Notes under the pieces: generated by a model
Databases searched by the model: none
The model's input: the letters and a program-made list of their open reading frames with translations, nothing else
Told to the model about the DNA's origin: nothing
Made by a program: the position numbers and the translations under genes
Shown here: positions 52,164 to 60,948 of the stretch, piece after piece
Layout: every line of letters begins with the position of its first letter
How positions within the stretch are numbered: position 1 is the first letter of the stretch
From: Bacillota bacterium
Lineage (GTDB): Bacteria > Bacillota_A > Clostridia > Christensenellales > Aristaeellaceae
DNA: 64,000 nucleotides
Reading direction: 5' to 3'
Assembly (NCBI GenBank): GCA_023421735.1
Contig: JAEZSP010000051.1
Location: 43,317-107,316, forward strand

Positions 52164-53423
52164 ATGCCGCTCCAGTGCGTAACCGTCTCGCGCGAAGTCG
52201 TCCAGGGTGCGGGCCTGACTGGGGAATTCTACCTCGGTGACGCGACGGAGCTTCTTTCTGCGCTCAAGGAGAAGTACGCCGGGCAGGTGCAACTCGTCTA
52301 TCTCGACCCGCCGTTTCTGACAGGTCAGACGTTTGAGATGCGTGTGCGCGTCGGCGAAGACGATTGGCGGCGCATGACTGGCTCGAAAAAGTCGCACGCG
52401 TTTGACGATCTTCAATCGCCCGAAGCGTATTATGCCATGCTCAAGACCGTGTTTGAGGCGGTGCACGTGCTTCTCTCGGATGAGGGCGCGTTGTTTGTGC
52501 ACGTCGATTGGCGCGCGCATGCCCGGCTCCGCCTCATCCTTGATTCCATCTTTGGAGAAGACAATTTCGTCAATGAGATTATCTGGTCCTATAAGTCCGG
52601 CGGACGTTCCAAAAAAAGCTTCCCGAAAAAGCACGATGTCATTTTATTTTACAGAAAGTCGGGCGAACTGTTTTTTGACCTCGAGGCAGTGCTTGAGACG
52701 CGGAACGCGCCGCCCGGCAACCACATGAAAAAGCATGTCGACCCGGATGGGCGTGTTTATCGGTCGATCCGCTCGAACGGCAGAACGTATACCTATTACG
52801 ACGATGCGCCCGCCGCGCCCACCGACGTGTGGGACGACATCAGTCATCTGCAGCAGCGTGACTATGAGCGCACGGGTTACGACACCCAGAAGCCCGTCAA
52901 GCTCCTGCGGCGCATTGTGCGATCCTGCTCGCGGGAAGGCGATTTGGTCATGGATCTGTTCGCGGGCTCGTGCACGTCGCTTGCGGCCGCGGCGGCGGAT
53001 CGGCGCCGATTTGTGGGCGTCGATCAATGTCCATTGACGGTCAACATCGCGCGTAGGCGACTCGCGGACGCGAATACGCGCTTCTTCCTCGGGGGGAGTG
53101 CCTTTTGCGGCGCATGCGAGGCGACCGCCGCACCGGGCATCGGCCTCTATCACGTCTATCTGGATGATTTTACGCTCTGCGAGGACGTGCTTGAGACAAA
53201 CGGCCTTGACGCGGTTGACAACTGGGCTGCAGGCTATGTGGACGGCGATCATTTCATTGCCCATGCCCATTTCGAGCGTTCACAGGCGCAACCCAAGCTG
53301 CAAAACGAGCTGCGCGTGCCCGTGTATGACCAACAACTCGCCATCCGCGTGGGTGATGTGGCGGGACGCAGCCACTATTTTTTGGTAGAGGCGCCTAAAC
53401 TTAACAACAACGCGTTAAAATAG
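52164..53423 (+). CDS. DNA methyltransferase, N6-adenine/N4-cytosine type (beta class)
   Basis: 419 aa. Catalytic DPPF at residues 48-51 (VYLDPPFLTGQTF) precedes the SAM-binding motif near 264 (VMDLFAGSCTSL), the order of beta-class enzymes such as type III Mod proteins. Other Mod-like segments: IFGEDNFVNEIIWSYKSGGR, KHDVILFYRKSG, TGYDTQKPVKLLRRIV. The SAM motif has Cys where the second Gly of FAGSGT normally is. About 110 C-terminal residues match nothing I know. GC-rich like the chromosome, unlike the pair upstream. No restriction subunit is recognisable, so it is an orphan or works with the upstream pair. Confidence 0.85.
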   Translation: MPLQCVTVSREVVQGAGLTGEFYLGDATELLSALKEKYAGQVQLVYLDPPFLTGQTFEMRVRVGEDDWRRMTGSKKSHAFDDLQSPEAYYAMLKTVFEAVHVLLSDEGALFVHVDWRAHARLRLILDSIFGEDNFVNEIIWSYKSGGRSKKSFPKKHDVILFYRKSGELFFDLEAVLETRNAPPGNHMKKHVDPDGRVYRSIRSNGRTYTYYDDAPAAPTDVWDDISHLQQRDYERTGYDTQKPVKLLRRIVRSCSREGDLVMDLFAGSCTSLAAAAADRRRFVGVDQCPLTVNIARRRLADANTRFFLGGSAFCGACEATAAPGIGLYHVYLDDFTLCEDVLETNGLDAVDNWAAGYVDGDHFIAHAHFERSQAQPKLQNELRVPVYDQQLAIRVGDVAGRSHYFLVEAPKLNNNALK

Positions 53424-53453
53424 ACGTATCTATATCCAAAGGAGGACTCCGAC

Positions 53454-53657
53454 ATGGCGAAGGTCACGATTCTGACCGAGCGGTGCAAGGGCTGCGGCCT
53501 GTGCGTCGAAGCCTGCCCGAAGGCGATCCTCGTGATCTCGGGCGAAATCAATGCGAAGGGCTATCACAGCGTGATGTGCGTGGACCAGTCAAAATGCATC
53601 GGCTGCGCGTCGTGCTACAATATGTGTCCCGACTGCGTGATCACGGTGGAAAGGTAG
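53454..53657 (+). CDS. 2-oxoacid:ferredoxin oxidoreductase, ferredoxin-like delta subunit
   Basis: 67 aa with two [4Fe-4S] motifs: CKGCGLCVEACP and CIGCASCYNMCP. It transfers electrons from the catalytic subunits to ferredoxin. RBS AAAGGAGGA. First gene of the four-subunit operon, only 30 bp after the methyltransferase. Confidence 0.93.
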   Translation: MAKVTILTERCKGCGLCVEACPKAILVISGEINAKGYHSVMCVDQSKCIGCASCYNMCPDCVITVER

Positions 53658-53666
53658 GTTCGGTCA

Positions 53667-54728
53667 ATGAAGCGTCAGATGATGAAGGGCAACGAGGCCA
53701 TTGCCGAGGCCGCTGTACAGGCGGGCTGCAAATATTTCTTCGGCTATCCCATTACCCCGCAAAATGAAATTCCGGAATACATGTCCGCCCGGCTCCCGGA
53801 GGTCGGCGGCGCGTTTGTACAGGCAGAGAGCGAAGTCGCGGCCATCAATATGGTTTACGGTGCGGCGGGCACGGGTGCACGGTCGATGACTTCTTCCTCG
53901 AGCCCGGGCATTTCCCTCAAGCAGGAGGGCATCAGCTATATCGTGGGCGCGGAACTTCCGTGCGTGATCGTGAACATCGTGCGCGGCGGCCCGGGCCTCG
54001 GTTCCATTCAGCCCGCCCAGTCGGACTATTATCAGTCCACGCGCGGCGGCGGACACGGCGATTATCGCATGCCCGTGTTTGCGCCCGCGAGTGTACAGGA
54101 GGCGGTCGAACTCACGCAGCACGCGTTTGACGTGGCGGACAAATACCGCACGCCCGCCATGGTTCTGGGTGACGGCATCATCGGGCAGATGATGGAGCCA
54201 GTCGCCATGCCGGATTATCAGATGCCGGCGCTTCCGCCCAAGGATTGGGCGGCGACCGGTTGGAAAAAGGGCACGCGCCCGCGCGCGCTCATCAATTCCC
54301 TGTATATCAAGCCAGACGCCTGTGAGGCGCACAACCTCAAGCTCCAGAAAAAATACGACGAAATCGCAGAAAAAGAAACCCTTTGCGAAACGCAGTTCAT
54401 GGACGATGCGGAATACGCCGTCGTTGCCTACGGAACCACCGCGCGCATCGCGCTCACCGCCGTGCGCCGGGCGCGCGCCGAGGGGATCAAGGTCGGGATC
54501 ATCCGCCCGATCACCGTTTGGCCGTTCCCAACCGACGTCATCGCCCAGGCCGCGACAGAATGCAAGGCCATCCTTGCGGTCGAGATGAGCCTCGGCCAGA
54601 TGGTCGACGATGTGCGCCTTGCGGTGAACGGCGCGTGCCCCGTCCGCTTCCACGGCAGAACGGGCGGCGCAGTGCCGGGCGTGCGCGAAGTGTACGAGGA
54701 AATCAAGTCCATGAAGGAGGGGAGATAG
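53667..54728 (+). CDS. 2-oxoacid:ferredoxin oxidoreductase alpha subunit (VorB/KorA type)
   Basis: 353 aa. [20 protein letters not shown] at the N-terminus, [40 protein letters not shown], and a transketolase C-terminal-like segment ([17 protein letters not shown]). With the beta and gamma subunits it oxidatively decarboxylates a 2-oxoacid (2-oxoglutarate or branched-chain) to acyl-CoA. Which acid cannot be read from sequence. Confidence 0.93.
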   Translation: MKRQMMKGNEAIAEAAVQAGCKYFFGYPITPQNEIPEYMSARLPEVGGAFVQAESEVAAINMVYGAAGTGARSMTSSSSPGISLKQEGISYIVGAELPCVIVNIVRGGPGLGSIQPAQSDYYQSTRGGGHGDYRMPVFAPASVQEAVELTQHAFDVADKYRTPAMVLGDGIIGQMMEPVAMPDYQMPALPPKDWAATGWKKGTRPRALINSLYIKPDACEAHNLKLQKKYDEIAEKETLCETQFMDDAEYAVVAYGTTARIALTAVRRARAEGIKVGIIRPITVWPFPTDVIAQAATECKAILAVEMSLGQMVDDVRLAVNGACPVRFHGRTGGAVPGVREVYEEIKSMKEGR

Positions 54729-54729
54729 C

Positions 54730-55461
<732 letters not shown>

Positions 55462-55464
55462 GAG

Positions 55465-56004
55465 ATGGACATGCAGATGATCATCGCGGGCTTCGGCGGA
55501 CAGGGCGTTTTGCTCATGGGACAGCTGATGGCCTATGCGGGTATGCTCGACGGACGCGAGGTTTCCTGGATGCCCGCCTATGGCCCGGAGATGCGCGGCG
55601 GCAGCGCGAATTGCTCGGTCGTCATTTCGGATTCCCCAGTCGGCAGCCCCCGGGTTGAGGATGCGGATGTGGTGATTGCGATGAATCGCCCGTCAATGGA
55701 TCTTTTTGAGAAAAACGTGGTGCCCGGTGGCGTCATGCTCTATAATTCGTCGCTCATCGATGTCAAGCCGAAGAGGACGGACATCGCGTGCATCCCCGTA
55801 CCTTGCAATGAAATTGCGGACGAGGTGGGCAATGCCCGCGTCGCCAACATGGTGATGCTCGGCGCGCTGCTCGAGCGGACGCACGCCTTCGACGTGGAAC
55901 TTCTCGTAGAGGCGCTTCGTCACAAACTGGGCGCATCGAAGGAAAAGCTCATTCCCCTGAATCGGGAGGCCATGGCCAAGGGCATGGCGTCTGCCAAGGG
56001 CTAA
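55465..56004 (+). CDS. 2-oxoacid:ferredoxin oxidoreductase gamma subunit
   Basis: 179 aa. FGGQGVLLMGQLMAYAGML, SWMPAYGPEMRGGSANCSVV and NMVMLGALLERTHAF are typical of the KorC/VorA gamma subunit that binds CoA. Last gene of the operon (order delta-alpha-beta-gamma). Confidence 0.93.
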   Translation: MDMQMIIAGFGGQGVLLMGQLMAYAGMLDGREVSWMPAYGPEMRGGSANCSVVISDSPVGSPRVEDADVVIAMNRPSMDLFEKNVVPGGVMLYNSSLIDVKPKRTDIACIPVPCNEIADEVGNARVANMVMLGALLERTHAFDVELLVEALRHKLGASKEKLIPLNREAMAKGMASAKG

Positions 56005-56079
56005 ACCAACTTCACCGCGGCGGGGGGTATTAATCCCGCGCGCCGACAAGCAAAAAAAGAACACCCCTCGGCAAGGGAT

Positions 56080-56136
56080 TCTCAAGGAACGATGTTCCTT
56101 TGAGCAGGGGTCTCGGGACATATCGCGTCCCCGAGC
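56080..56136 (+). other. Two adjacent hairpins ahead of the DUF951 gene
   Basis: CTCAAGGAAC with GTTCCTTTGAG (one bulged base), then CTCGGGAC with GTCCCCGAG. No U-tract follows. They lie in the 150-bp spacer between the oxidoreductase operon and the DUF951 gene, for which no clear ribosome site is visible. Could be a structured leader or mRNA end; weak. Confidence 0.3.
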
Positions 56137-56153
56137 GCATCCCTCTTTTGCAT

Positions 56154-56348
56154 ATGCTTCTCAATAACGGCGATATTGTGAAAATGCGCAAGGCGCATCC
56201 GTGCGGGAACGACCTTTGGAAGGTCGTGTACGTCGGCGCAGACATCAAGATCAAGTGCGAAAAATGCGCGCGGATCGTGATGCTTGATCGTCCGACGTTT
56301 GAAAAGCGCGTCAAAAAGATCGTGACCCCGGCGGAGGAAACCCCGTGA
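56154..56348 (+). CDS. DUF951 family protein
   Basis: 64 aa. GDIVKMRKAHPCGNDLWKVV, YVGADIKIKCEKCARIVML and the RPTFEKRVKKI tail match DUF951, a small widely conserved Bacillota protein of unknown function with two Cys in KCEKC. The frame is open further upstream, but family length and N-terminus support the ATG at 56154, despite a poor ribosome site. Its stop overlaps the GTG start of the next gene. Confidence 0.85.
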   Translation: MLLNNGDIVKMRKAHPCGNDLWKVVYVGADIKIKCEKCARIVMLDRPTFEKRVKKIVTPAEETP

Positions 56349-56848
56349 GGCGGATCCTCGGCTGGTTTCTCGCGCTCGCACTCGCGGTGGGCCTCGGACT
56401 GTTCACGCGGGAATACGTGTTCACACTGACGCGCGTGGCGGGCGATTCCATGGAAGGTACGCTCGAAATGGGCGACGTCGTGCTGGTGACGCGGTTTGAT
56501 TATCTCAAAAATCCGCCCGGACGCTTCGACGTGGTACAGGTTGCCTTTCCGGGGCGAGACGGGAAATATCTCAAGCGCGTGATCGGGCTTCCCGGCGAAA
56601 CGGTGGACATAATATCAGGCGTCGTGCATATAAACGGTATTGCGCTTGACGAGCCCTACGCGCGGCTTTCGCAAGACGATATTCACGCCGTTCTGGGTGC
56701 GGATGCGTACTTCGTGTTGGGGGATAACCGGCCTGAAAGCTACGACAGTCGGGAGGAGGACATGGGCGCCATCGGCGCCGACGCCTTTCTCGGCCGCGTG
56801 CGCGCCGTTGTCTGGCCGCTCAACCGATTTCAGTTTGGCATCAAGTAA
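56345..56848 (+). CDS. Type I signal peptidase, first tandem copy (short)
   Basis: 167 aa. One N-terminal membrane helix, catalytic Ser35 in AGDSMEGTL, catalytic Lys77 in KYLKRVIGLPGE, and box E GDNRPESYDSRE. It removes signal peptides from exported proteins at the outer face of the membrane. GTG start overlapping the DUF951 stop by 4 bp. The shortest of three adjacent copies, about the size of B. subtilis SipS. Confidence 0.93.
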   Translation: MRRILGWFLALALAVGLGLFTREYVFTLTRVAGDSMEGTLEMGDVVLVTRFDYLKNPPGRFDVVQVAFPGRDGKYLKRVIGLPGETVDIISGVVHINGIALDEPYARLSQDDIHAVLGADAYFVLGDNRPESYDSREEDMGAIGADAFLGRVRAVVWPLNRFQFGIK

Positions 56849-56867
56849 CAAAAGGGGAGCAGCGTTC

Positions 56868-57479
56868 ATGGGCGAAGAAAAGCCGGACGCAAGAAAGCGT
56901 GCGATGAAGAATTTGCGCGAATGGATCGTTTCCATCGCGGTAGCGCTTCTGATCGTTTTTGTTGTGCGGACGTTTGTCTTCACCATCATCCGCGTGGACG
57001 GTCAATCAATGCAGCCCACGCTCTATAACAACGAGCGGCTGTTCGTCACGGTCATTGACGCCAGAATTTGGGGTCCGTCGCGCGGCGACATCGTGATCTG
57101 CAATTATCCGGGCCGCTATATGACCTACCTTTTTGGCATCCGATCGAAGACGTACTTTGTCAAACGCGTGGTCGCCGTCCCCGGTGATACCGTTTCCCGC
57201 AAGGATGGGATCACCTCCGTTACCAATGCGGACGCAGGAGAGGCGGTCGATCTGGATGCCGCATTTCAGGGCATCTATGGCGGCGACGACTACACATATA
57301 CCCTTGCGCGCGGCGAATACTTCGTCGTGGGCGATAACCGCGGCAATTCCCATGACTCGCGCGATTGGAACGATTCGGATCCGTCGCGGGACGTCGGTCC
57401 GATCACAAAGGACATGATCGTGGGCCGCGTTCATGCAGTCATCTGGCCGCTGAATCGAATTCAGTTTGGCATCCAATAA
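56868..57479 (+). CDS. Type I signal peptidase, second tandem copy
   Basis: 203 aa. Short cytoplasmic N-terminus, membrane helix at ~19-36, Ser47 in DGQSMQPTL, Lys99 in TYFVKRVVAVPGD, box E GDNRGNSHDSRDW. Longer than copy 1 because of an insert between the Lys region and box E that includes IYGGDDYTYTLARGEYFVV. The ATG at 56868 is 19 bp after copy 1; an earlier open frame is shadow of copy 1. Confidence 0.93.
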   Translation: MGEEKPDARKRAMKNLREWIVSIAVALLIVFVVRTFVFTIIRVDGQSMQPTLYNNERLFVTVIDARIWGPSRGDIVICNYPGRYMTYLFGIRSKTYFVKRVVAVPGDTVSRKDGITSVTNADAGEAVDLDAAFQGIYGGDDYTYTLARGEYFVVGDNRGNSHDSRDWNDSDPSRDVGPITKDMIVGRVHAVIWPLNRIQFGIQ

Positions 57480-57498
57480 CAGAAGAGAGGGATCTTTC

Positions 57499-58149
57499 AT
57501 GGACGAGGAAAAAAGGGACGTCACGGAACCGGAACTGCAGGCAGATGAAAAGGAACCGAAGGGCGGGAAACGCGCGCTGAAGGAGATCCGCGAATGGGTC
57601 GTTTCGCTCGCGGTGGCGCTGTTGGTTGTTTTCGTGCTCCGCTCGTTCGTCTTTACGATTATTCGCGTGGACGGCGCATCGATGCAGACCACGCTGCTCA
57701 ACAACGAACGGCTTTTTGTCACGGTCTTTGATACCAAGCTTTGGGGTCCGGATCGGGGCGATATTGTGATTTGCAATTATCCCGGCCGCTATACCACGCA
57801 CATCTTTCAGTTGAAGACGAAGACGTACTTCGTCAAGCGCGTCGTCGCCATTGCGGGCGATACCGTTTCGCGCAAGGACGGAATTACGTCCGTCACCTAT
57901 GGCGATACCGGAGAAACCGTTGCGCTCGACGCCCAATTCAAGGGGAGCTATCGCGGCAACGACTACACATACACGCTCGCGGACGATGAGTATTTCGTCG
58001 TGGGCGATAACCGCGGCAATTCCCACGACTCCCGCGACTGGAACGATTCCGATCCCTCCGAAGACGTCGGCCCCATCACGGGCGATATGATCGTCGGCCA
58101 CGTGCGTACGGTCATCTGGCCGCTTTCGGAAATTCGGAGCGTCGACTGA
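57499..58149 (+). CDS. Type I signal peptidase, third tandem copy
   Basis: 216 aa. Very similar to copy 2 (REWVVSLAVALLVVF; IIRVDGASMQTTL with Ser61; TYFVKRVVAIAGD with Lys113; GDNRGNSHDSRDW), plus a ~14-residue acidic N-terminal extension. All catalytic residues are intact, so three active enzymes are predicted. The high similarity of copies 2 and 3 indicates recent duplication. RBS AGAGAGGGA. Confidence 0.93.
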   Translation: MDEEKRDVTEPELQADEKEPKGGKRALKEIREWVVSLAVALLVVFVLRSFVFTIIRVDGASMQTTLLNNERLFVTVFDTKLWGPDRGDIVICNYPGRYTTHIFQLKTKTYFVKRVVAIAGDTVSRKDGITSVTYGDTGETVALDAQFKGSYRGNDYTYTLADDEYFVVGDNRGNSHDSRDWNDSDPSEDVGPITGDMIVGHVRTVIWPLSEIRSVD

Positions 58150-58153
58150 GCAT

Positions 58154-59638
58154 ATGAAGCGGCAAGCCAGGCGTGTGCTCGCGATCGTGGTCGTGATCGC
58201 GATGCTCTTTACGTTTGTTCTCACAATCGTGATATCGACCGCCCACGCGGAGGATATGCCCCGTGACCATTATACAATGGATGCGACATTCGACGCGGAA
58301 GGACAGGCGCTGCTCATCACGCAGCGCCTGTCCTATTCAAATCGCACGGGTGTGCACCTCGATCGCGTTTTGTTTTCCATCTATGCGAACCAGTTTCGGC
58401 GCGAATCGACCATCATGTATGAGTCGGCAGCCGCACTCCCGGCCGGCTATACGCCCGGCGGCGCGGCGTTCACTTCTGTGACCGTCAACGGCGTCGAAGC
58501 CGACTGGGGCGTACAGGGCGACGGCGAGATGTTTCTGCGCGTGGCGTGTGACCTTGCGCCCGGCGCGCAGGTGGAGTTCGGTTTCACCTACGCCGTGCTC
58601 CTGACCGAGAACGCGGGGTTTTTGGGCGTGGGAGACACGGACTGGCGGTTCAGCGGATTTTATCCCTGCGCATGCCTTTATCAAAATGGCATGTGGCAGG
58701 CGAACACGCCTGTGCAGCACGCACGCTATACGCTGACCGACGCGGCGGATTATACCGTTACGATTTCACTGCCGGATGAGTACCGATTGACCGCGACGGG
58801 CACAGCCTCGCGCCAAAAAAACGGCGACGGCACGTCAACATGGACGGTCGAGGCCGACGAGATCCGGGAATTTTCCATGTCGGTTGGGCGCGCGTGGCGC
58901 GTGTATTCCGGCAAGACGGATTCGGGCGTGACCGTCAACGTCTATACAAATGCCAGGCTCGACGGAAAATGGACCCTCGGTGTCGCGAAGGATACCATCG
59001 CCCTCTACGAGTCGTGGTTCGGCGCGTTCCCGGTGCAAATGATCAATCTGGTGCAGTCTGACTTTGCGCTTTCGCACCTCTCGTTTGCGGGCGAAATCTG
59101 GCTGTCATCCTCGCTTTTCTCGATTTCAAACCGCGCGGAACTGACCGATCAGCTTCGCTACACACTCGCGGAGCAGTACTTTGGGTTGGCGGTGTACGCC
59201 GATCCGCTTGCGGATGCCTGGATGTCGGTTAGCGTGTGCGAATACATCAAATATCTCGCCATCGAGGAGACCGACGGACATGATGCATTTTTGAAGCGCC
59301 TGAACGGGCGGGTGCGCGATGCATTGCAGGTCACGGTGCCGGGGGATCTCAACGTGACGACGGACGGGTTGCTCTTCACACAGGCGGAATTTGACGTCGT
59401 GGTGCGCGATCGGGGCGCCGCCGTCATGCACGAGCTGCGCAAACGAATTGGACGCGACGCCTTCCTCGCCTCGCTTGCCCGCTATTATGCCGACAACCGG
59501 GACAGCGAAATCGTCGTTGAGACCGATCTTGTCAAGGCCATTGATTCCGCCACAGGCGGCGACTATGAGGCGTATTTCACCGACGTTCTTTTTACCATCG
59601 GGGACTATGCGGACGGCTATCTCGACTGGTACGAGTAG
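58154..59638 (+). CDS. Secreted M1-peptidase-fold pseudoenzyme
   Basis: 494 aa with a signal peptide or anchor (VLAIVVVIAMLFTFVLTIVI ending near STAHAE). The layout matches bacterial M1 aminopeptidases: N-terminal beta domain, the region where GGMEN-like strands sit (FALSHLSFAGEIWLSS), and helices of the zinc site. At the zinc motif, where active enzymes have HExAHQWxG, it reads YTLAEQYFG; the following WLxEGL segment is AWMSVSVCEY. Both histidines, the catalytic Glu and the third ligand Glu are all replaced. The usual catalytic Tyr before KGA is also lost (VVRDRGAAVM). Probably a binding or scaffolding protein. Begins 4 bp after the third signal peptidase. Confidence 0.75.
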   Translation: MKRQARRVLAIVVVIAMLFTFVLTIVISTAHAEDMPRDHYTMDATFDAEGQALLITQRLSYSNRTGVHLDRVLFSIYANQFRRESTIMYESAAALPAGYTPGGAAFTSVTVNGVEADWGVQGDGEMFLRVACDLAPGAQVEFGFTYAVLLTENAGFLGVGDTDWRFSGFYPCACLYQNGMWQANTPVQHARYTLTDAADYTVTISLPDEYRLTATGTASRQKNGDGTSTWTVEADEIREFSMSVGRAWRVYSGKTDSGVTVNVYTNARLDGKWTLGVAKDTIALYESWFGAFPVQMINLVQSDFALSHLSFAGEIWLSSSLFSISNRAELTDQLRYTLAEQYFGLAVYADPLADAWMSVSVCEYIKYLAIEETDGHDAFLKRLNGRVRDALQVTVPGDLNVTTDGLLFTQAEFDVVVRDRGAAVMHELRKRIGRDAFLASLARYYADNRDSEIVVETDLVKAIDSATGGDYEAYFTDVLFTIGDYADGYLDWYE

Positions 59639-59678
59639 CGGTTTCAGGCATAATACGAATTCATATTCTCCAATCGTC

Positions 59679-59719
59679 AAAAAAAATCACCCCGCCCGCA
59701 GGAACGCTGCCGGACGGGG
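59679..59719 (-). terminator. Terminator of the aldolase gene
   Basis: Minus strand CCCCGTCCGGCAG, CGTT loop, CCTGCGGGCGGGG, TGA, then eight T. It lies between convergent genes. Confidence 0.85.
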
Positions 59720-59750
59720 TTTCTCTTTCGTAAAAACCTGTAAACGACCC

Positions 59751-60704
59751 TTACGCCTTGCCGTTGCAGCCGAGCACGTTCACGAGCTTGTGCTGCACCA
59801 TCTTCTTGATGTTCTCGCGCGCGGGCTTGAGGTACTGGCGCGGGTCGAAGTGGGCGGGATTGTCGTTGAAGTACTTGCGGATGGAGCCGGTCATGGCGAG
59901 GCGCAGGTCGGAATCGATGTTGATCTTGCAAACGGCGCTGCGCGCGGCCTGACGGAGCATTTCCTCGGGGATGCCGATAGCATCGGGCATGTTGCCGCCG
60001 TTCTCGTTGATCATCTTGACGTACTCCGGCATAACGGAGGATGCGCCGTGCAGGACGATCGGGAAGCCGGGGAGGCGCTTGACGACCTCGTCGAGGATGT
60101 CAAAGCGAAGCTGCGGCTTCTGACCGGGCTTGAACTTATACGCGCCGTGGCTGGTGCCGATGGCGATGGCGAGGGAATCGACGCCCGTCTTGGTCGCAAA
60201 TTCTTCGACTTCATCCGGACGGGTATAGGAAGCGTCTTCTGCAGACACGTTTACTGCGTCCTCAATGCCGGCCAGACGGCCAAGCTCGCCCTCAACCACG
60301 ACGCCGTGGTCATGCGCGTACTCGACGACCTTCTTGGTCAGCTCGATGTTCTCCTTGAACGAGTGATGGGAACCGTCGATCATGACGGATGTGAAGCCAC
60401 CGTCGATGCAGCTCTTGCAGAGCTCAAACGTATCGCCGTGGTCGAGGTGAACGCAGATGGGCAGGTCGAATCCCGCGCTCTCCTGCGCATCGATGATCGC
60501 AGCCTCGATCAGCTTCATGAGATATACATGCTTGGCATACTTGCGCGCGCCGGAAGAAACCTGAAGAATGAGGGGAGCCTTCTCTTCCATGGCTGCCTCG
60601 GTGATGCCCTGAATGATTTCCATGTTGTTTACGTTGAAAGCGCCGATTGCGTAACCGCCCTCGTAGGCTTTCTTGAACATCTCGGTGGAAGTGACAAGCG
60701 CCAT
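59751..60704 (-). CDS. fba: Class II fructose-bisphosphate aldolase
   Basis: 317 aa zinc-dependent TIM barrel; cleaves fructose-1,6-bisphosphate in glycolysis. GAFNVNNMEIIQGI at the N-terminus, catalytic Asp88 and zinc His89 in HLDHGDTFELC, Glu140 in VVEGELGRLAG, His186 in IGTSHGAYKF, and the His of VLHGASSV. Single-gene transcript with its own promoter and terminator. Confidence 0.96.
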   Translation of the reverse strand: MALVTSTEMFKKAYEGGYAIGAFNVNNMEIIQGITEAAMEEKAPLILQVSSGARKYAKHVYLMKLIEAAIIDAQESAGFDLPICVHLDHGDTFELCKSCIDGGFTSVMIDGSHHSFKENIELTKKVVEYAHDHGVVVEGELGRLAGIEDAVNVSAEDASYTRPDEVEEFATKTGVDSLAIAIGTSHGAYKFKPGQKPQLRFDILDEVVKRLPGFPIVLHGASSVMPEYVKMINENGGNMPDAIGIPEEMLRQAARSAVCKINIDSDLRLAMTGSIRKYFNDNPAHFDPRQYLKPARENIKKMVQHKLVNVLGCNGKA

Positions 60705-60736
60705 AATGACACACTCCTTTATTTTGGCTTATTTAA

Positions 60737-60765
60737 ATTATACCAGTCTGACTTGCTGAAATCAA
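60737..60765 (-). promoter_or_regulatory. Promoter of fba
   Basis: Minus strand TTGATT and TATAAT separated by 17 bp, ~33 bp upstream of the start codon. The remaining ~180 bp up to the transpeptidase gene show nothing recognisable. Confidence 0.7.
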
Positions 60766-60948
60766 TCATGCAGGCATAAACATTCGTCATTTTAACCCAA
60801 AATGCCCTGTGTATTCACATGGCAATGCAGCCGATCGGATGTGCGCGCTTGCCCTGTCGAACGCTTCTTGGGTTTTTCGACGCGATTTGGCACCGTCCCT
60901 TTCGATGAAACACCGACCTGCGCACACGGCACAGATCGGTATTGTGAT

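Noticed and set aside
52164..53423. Complete restriction-modification system with the ATPase pair
   Set aside because: No restriction endonuclease domain or type III Res helicase is present, and base composition of the methyltransferase differs from that of the pair, so I keep them as separate units.
59391..60779. 462-aa plus-strand frame over the aldolase gene
   Set aside because: Mostly antisense of fba, which has all catalytic residues on the minus strand, and it runs through the fba terminator.
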